Below are positions 61,955 to 64,000 of a stretch of DNA of 64,000 bases, piece by piece. The stretch comes from Sphingomonas sp. BGYR3 (GTDB lineage Bacteria; Pseudomonadota; Alphaproteobacteria; Sphingomonadales; Sphingomonadaceae): assembly GCF_025153455.1 (NCBI RefSeq), contig NZ_JANZNT010000001.1, forward strand, positions 2,056,001 through 2,120,000, written 5' to 3'. The notes below the pieces were generated by a model. The model saw only the letters and a list, made by a program, of their open reading frames with translations. It was not told where the DNA came from and made no database searches. Position 1 is the first letter of the stretch, and every line of letters starts with the position of its first letter. The position numbers and the translations under genes were made by a program.

Positions 61955-61958
61955 GGCC

Positions 61959-63641
61959 ATGACCGATTCTGCACTCAACCCCAGCGCGTTCGACGCGCAC
62001 GGCCACGCGCATGACCATCATGACGCGGATCACAAGCCGGGCTTTTTCGCCCGCTGGTTCATGTCGACCAATCACAAGGACATCGGCACCCTCTATCTGA
62101 TCTTCGCGATCTTTGCGGGGATCATCGGGGGCGGGATTTCCGGCTTGATGCGCGTCGAGCTGGCTCAGCCCGGCATCCAGTATCTGCCCACCTGGGCCAG
62201 CTATCTGGCCGGATCGCAGGTCAGTTTCGATCAGGGCCTGAACCTGTGGAACGTGCTGATCACGGCGCACGGCCTGATCATGGTGTTCTTCATGGTCATG
62301 CCGGCGATCATCGGCGGGTTCGGTAACTGGTTCGTGCCGATCATGATCGGTGCGCCGGACATGGCGTTCCCGCGCATGAACAACGTCTCGTTCTGGCTGC
62401 TGCCGCCGTCGTTCATCCTGCTGCTCGCCTCGCCCTTCTTCGGCGCGGGGGCGGGTACCGGCTGGACCGTCTATCCGACGCTGTCGACCATCGGTCATCA
62501 GGGTCCGGCAGTGGACATGGCGATCCTGTCGCTCCACCTGTCGGGTGCAAGTTCGATCCTGGGTGCGATCAATTTCATCACGACCATCTTCAACATGCGC
62601 GCGCCGGGCATGACGCTGCACCGGATGCCGCTGTTCGTGTGGTCGGTGCTGGTCACCGCGTTCCTGCTGCTGCTGGCGCTGCCGGTGCTGGCTGCGGCAA
62701 TCACCATGCTGCTGACCGACCGCAATTTCGGCACCACCTTCTTTGATCCCGCCGGCGGCGGCGATCCGGTGCTGTACCAGCATCTGTTCTGGTTCTTTGG
62801 CCACCCCGAAGTGTACATCATGATCCTGCCGGGCTTTGGCATCGTCAGCCAGATCGTGTCGACGTTCAGCCGCAAGCCCGTCTTTGGCTATCTCGGCATG
62901 GCCTATGCCATGGTCGCCATCGGCGTTGTCGGGTTCGTCGTGTGGGCTCACCACATGTTCACCACCGGCCTGAGCGTGAACACCAAGATGTACTTCACCG
63001 CTGCCACCATGATCATCGCGGTGCCGACCGGCATCAAGATCTTCAGCTGGATCGCGACCATGTGGGGCGGATCGATCAGCTTCAAGACCCCGATGGTCTG
63101 GGCGATCGGTTTCATCTTCATGTTCACCGTCGGCGGCGTGACCGGCGTCGTGCTGGCCAATGGCGGCGTGGACGACATCCTGCACGACACCTATTACGTG
63201 GTCGCGCACTTCCACTACGTCCTCTCGCTGGGTGCGGTGTTCGCCCTGTTCGCCGGGTTCTATTACTGGTTCCCGAAGATGTTCGGTAAGATGTATTCCG
63301 AATTGCTCGGCCAGCTGCACTTCTGGGTGTTCTTCATCGGCGTGAACGTGCTGTTCTTCCCGATGCACTTCCTGGGTGCCCAGTCGATGCCGCGCCGTTA
63401 CCCGGATTATCCGGACGCGATGGCGTACTGGAATGAAATCGCCAGCTATGGCTATTTCATCATGGCCGCCGGCATGGTGATCTTCTTCATCAACATTTTC
63501 TACTCGCTCGCCGCCGGTCGGAAGGCCGAGGGCAATCCGTGGGGCGAAGGTGCAACGACGCTGGAATGGACGCTGTCCAGCCCGCCGCCGTTCCACCAGT
63601 TCGAGACGCTGCCGGTGATCGAGGGCGGCAAGGGTCATTGA
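61959..63641 (+). CDS. coxA: Cytochrome c oxidase subunit I
   Basis: CoxA is the heme a/a3-CuB catalytic subunit. The 560-residue protein has 12 helices and the key motifs: [36 protein letters not shown] (heme a His), [23 protein letters not shown] (CuB His and the cross-linked Tyr), [12 protein letters not shown] and [22 protein letters not shown]. All heme and CuB ligands are intact. The N-terminus is His-rich ([12 protein letters not shown]). A terminator follows. Confidence 0.98.
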   Translation: MTDSALNPSAFDAHGHAHDHHDADHKPGFFARWFMSTNHKDIGTLYLIFAIFAGIIGGGISGLMRVELAQPGIQYLPTWASYLAGSQVSFDQGLNLWNVLITAHGLIMVFFMVMPAIIGGFGNWFVPIMIGAPDMAFPRMNNVSFWLLPPSFILLLASPFFGAGAGTGWTVYPTLSTIGHQGPAVDMAILSLHLSGASSILGAINFITTIFNMRAPGMTLHRMPLFVWSVLVTAFLLLLALPVLAAAITMLLTDRNFGTTFFDPAGGGDPVLYQHLFWFFGHPEVYIMILPGFGIVSQIVSTFSRKPVFGYLGMAYAMVAIGVVGFVVWAHHMFTTGLSVNTKMYFTAATMIIAVPTGIKIFSWIATMWGGSISFKTPMVWAIGFIFMFTVGGVTGVVLANGGVDDILHDTYYVVAHFHYVLSLGAVFALFAGFYYWFPKMFGKMYSELLGQLHFWVFFIGVNVLFFPMHFLGAQSMPRRYPDYPDAMAYWNEIASYGYFIMAAGMVIFFINIFYSLAAGRKAEGNPWGEGATTLEWTLSSPPPFHQFETLPVIEGGKGH

Positions 63642-63671
63642 TCCCCGTCCCGACGGACAGAAATGAACGAG

Positions 63672-63698
63672 CGCCCCGGGGGAAACTCCGGGGCGTTT
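63672..63698 (+). terminator. Terminator-like hairpin after coxA
   Basis: CGCCCCGG (63672-63679) and CCGGGGCG (63688-63695) form a perfect 8-bp stem with an eight-base loop, followed by three Ts. It ends or reduces coxBA transcription before the DUF1275 gene. Confidence 0.75.
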
Positions 63699-63723
63699 CG
63701 TCATTGGCGGGGCGCGGCATCCG

Positions 63724-64000
63724 GTGATCCGGCTGGACCCGGCCGAGCGGCGGATCGCCATCCTGCTGGCAGCATTGGCGGGATATGTCGACGCGGTCGG
63801 TTTTGTAGCGTCCGGCGGCTTTTTCGTGTCGTTCATGACGGGCAATTCGACGCGGACCGGCGTGGGCATTGCCGGGCGGATGGGCGATGCGGCCATCGCC
63901 GCCATGCTGATCGCCGCGTTCGTCGCCGGGGTCGCGGCCGGCACGCTGGTCCGCCGCTGGATCACCCGGCGGTCGATGCTGGTCGCGCTGGTTGCCCTGT
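63724..64000 (+). CDS. DUF1275 (YoaK) family membrane protein, 5' part
   Basis: The frame starts with a GTG at 63724 and is cut by the window edge after 92 residues. ILLAALAGYVDAVGFVASGGFFVSFMTGNSTR is the DUF1275 hallmark, with several hydrophobic helices (FVAGVAAGTLV). The family has no known function. It follows a terminator, so it is likely a separate unit; ctaB, cox11 and coxC are not next to coxA as in many relatives. Confidence 0.85.
   Translation, partial: MIRLDPAERRIAILLAALAGYVDAVGFVASGGFFVSFMTGNSTRTGVGIAGRMGDAAIAAMLIAAFVAGVAAGTLVRRWITRRSMLVALVAL

Noticed and set aside
61680..63965. A 761-residue minus-strand frame across coxB and coxA
   Set aside because: It is the antisense of conserved cytochrome oxidase genes and has a low-complexity His/Asp/Arg composition typical of a shadow frame in high-GC DNA.

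Overview
The window is high-GC chromosomal DNA that looks like an alphaproteobacterium of the Sphingomonadales (Sphingomonas-like). This assignment is inferred from protein families and gene order and not from a marker gene such as 16S rRNA. The main clues are a DUF1153/SciP-type CtrA modulator, the pdxJ-acpS-lepB order, an Mla operon whose permease carries a fused STAS domain, tandem GlsB-type membrane proteins and a plant-type gshA.

Bases 1 to about 15,240 are the end of an integrative and conjugative element (ICE). In order they hold a nucleotidyltransferase-HEPN fusion, traG (coupling protein), a ribbon-helix-helix gene, a P-type mating-pore operon (trbB-C-D-E-J-L-F-G-I), a DUF2274 protein, an AlpA-type regulator, a HigBA-type toxin-antitoxin pair with a clear operator, and a tyrosine integrase. 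The integrase lies next to the 3' end of tRNA-Ser(GGA), which is the probable attachment site. The relaxase and the other end of the element lie off the left edge.

Bases 15,328 to 64,000 are core chromosome. They hold a cyclophilin, an Mla-type lipid transport operon on the minus strand, a HAD phosphatase, a DUF445 protein, an RND efflux pump with its adaptor, envelope-stress membrane proteins around a SIMPL protein, sciP, mnmA and gshA. Next come a GIY-YIG gene bounded by inverted hairpins, rsmE, an oxidoreductase, an HPP protein, ubiA, a nitronate monooxygenase-type flavoprotein, lysC, ubiG, an S41 protease and ung. Further on are two flavoproteins, a DCC protein, two DUF427 paralogues, an OpuC/EgtU-type ABC importer, an SDR/VOC pair and phoD with a glycosyltransferase/DUF2141/membrane-protein operon. 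A tightly packed seven-gene operon follows (pyrE, serine hydrolase, pdxJ, acpS, lepB, AI-2E transporter, maiA). The window ends with coxBA, a terminator and a DUF1275 gene cut by the edge.

The most unusual signals are not genes. Four kinds of intergenic palindromic repeat lie between core genes: (A) two elements of about 125 bp with perfect 23-bp terminal inverted repeats that bracket the GIY-YIG gene plus rsmE; (B) two long palindromes with a conserved 17-base loop; (C) a 31-base hairpin repeat in inverted orientation on both sides of the GIY-YIG gene; (D) a compound hairpin after ung. The GIY-YIG/hairpin unit resembles a small mobile or repeat-maintaining module and is the best candidate for an undescribed system. 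The membrane protein/DUF2141/glycosyltransferase operon is the best candidate for an uncharacterised envelope pathway.
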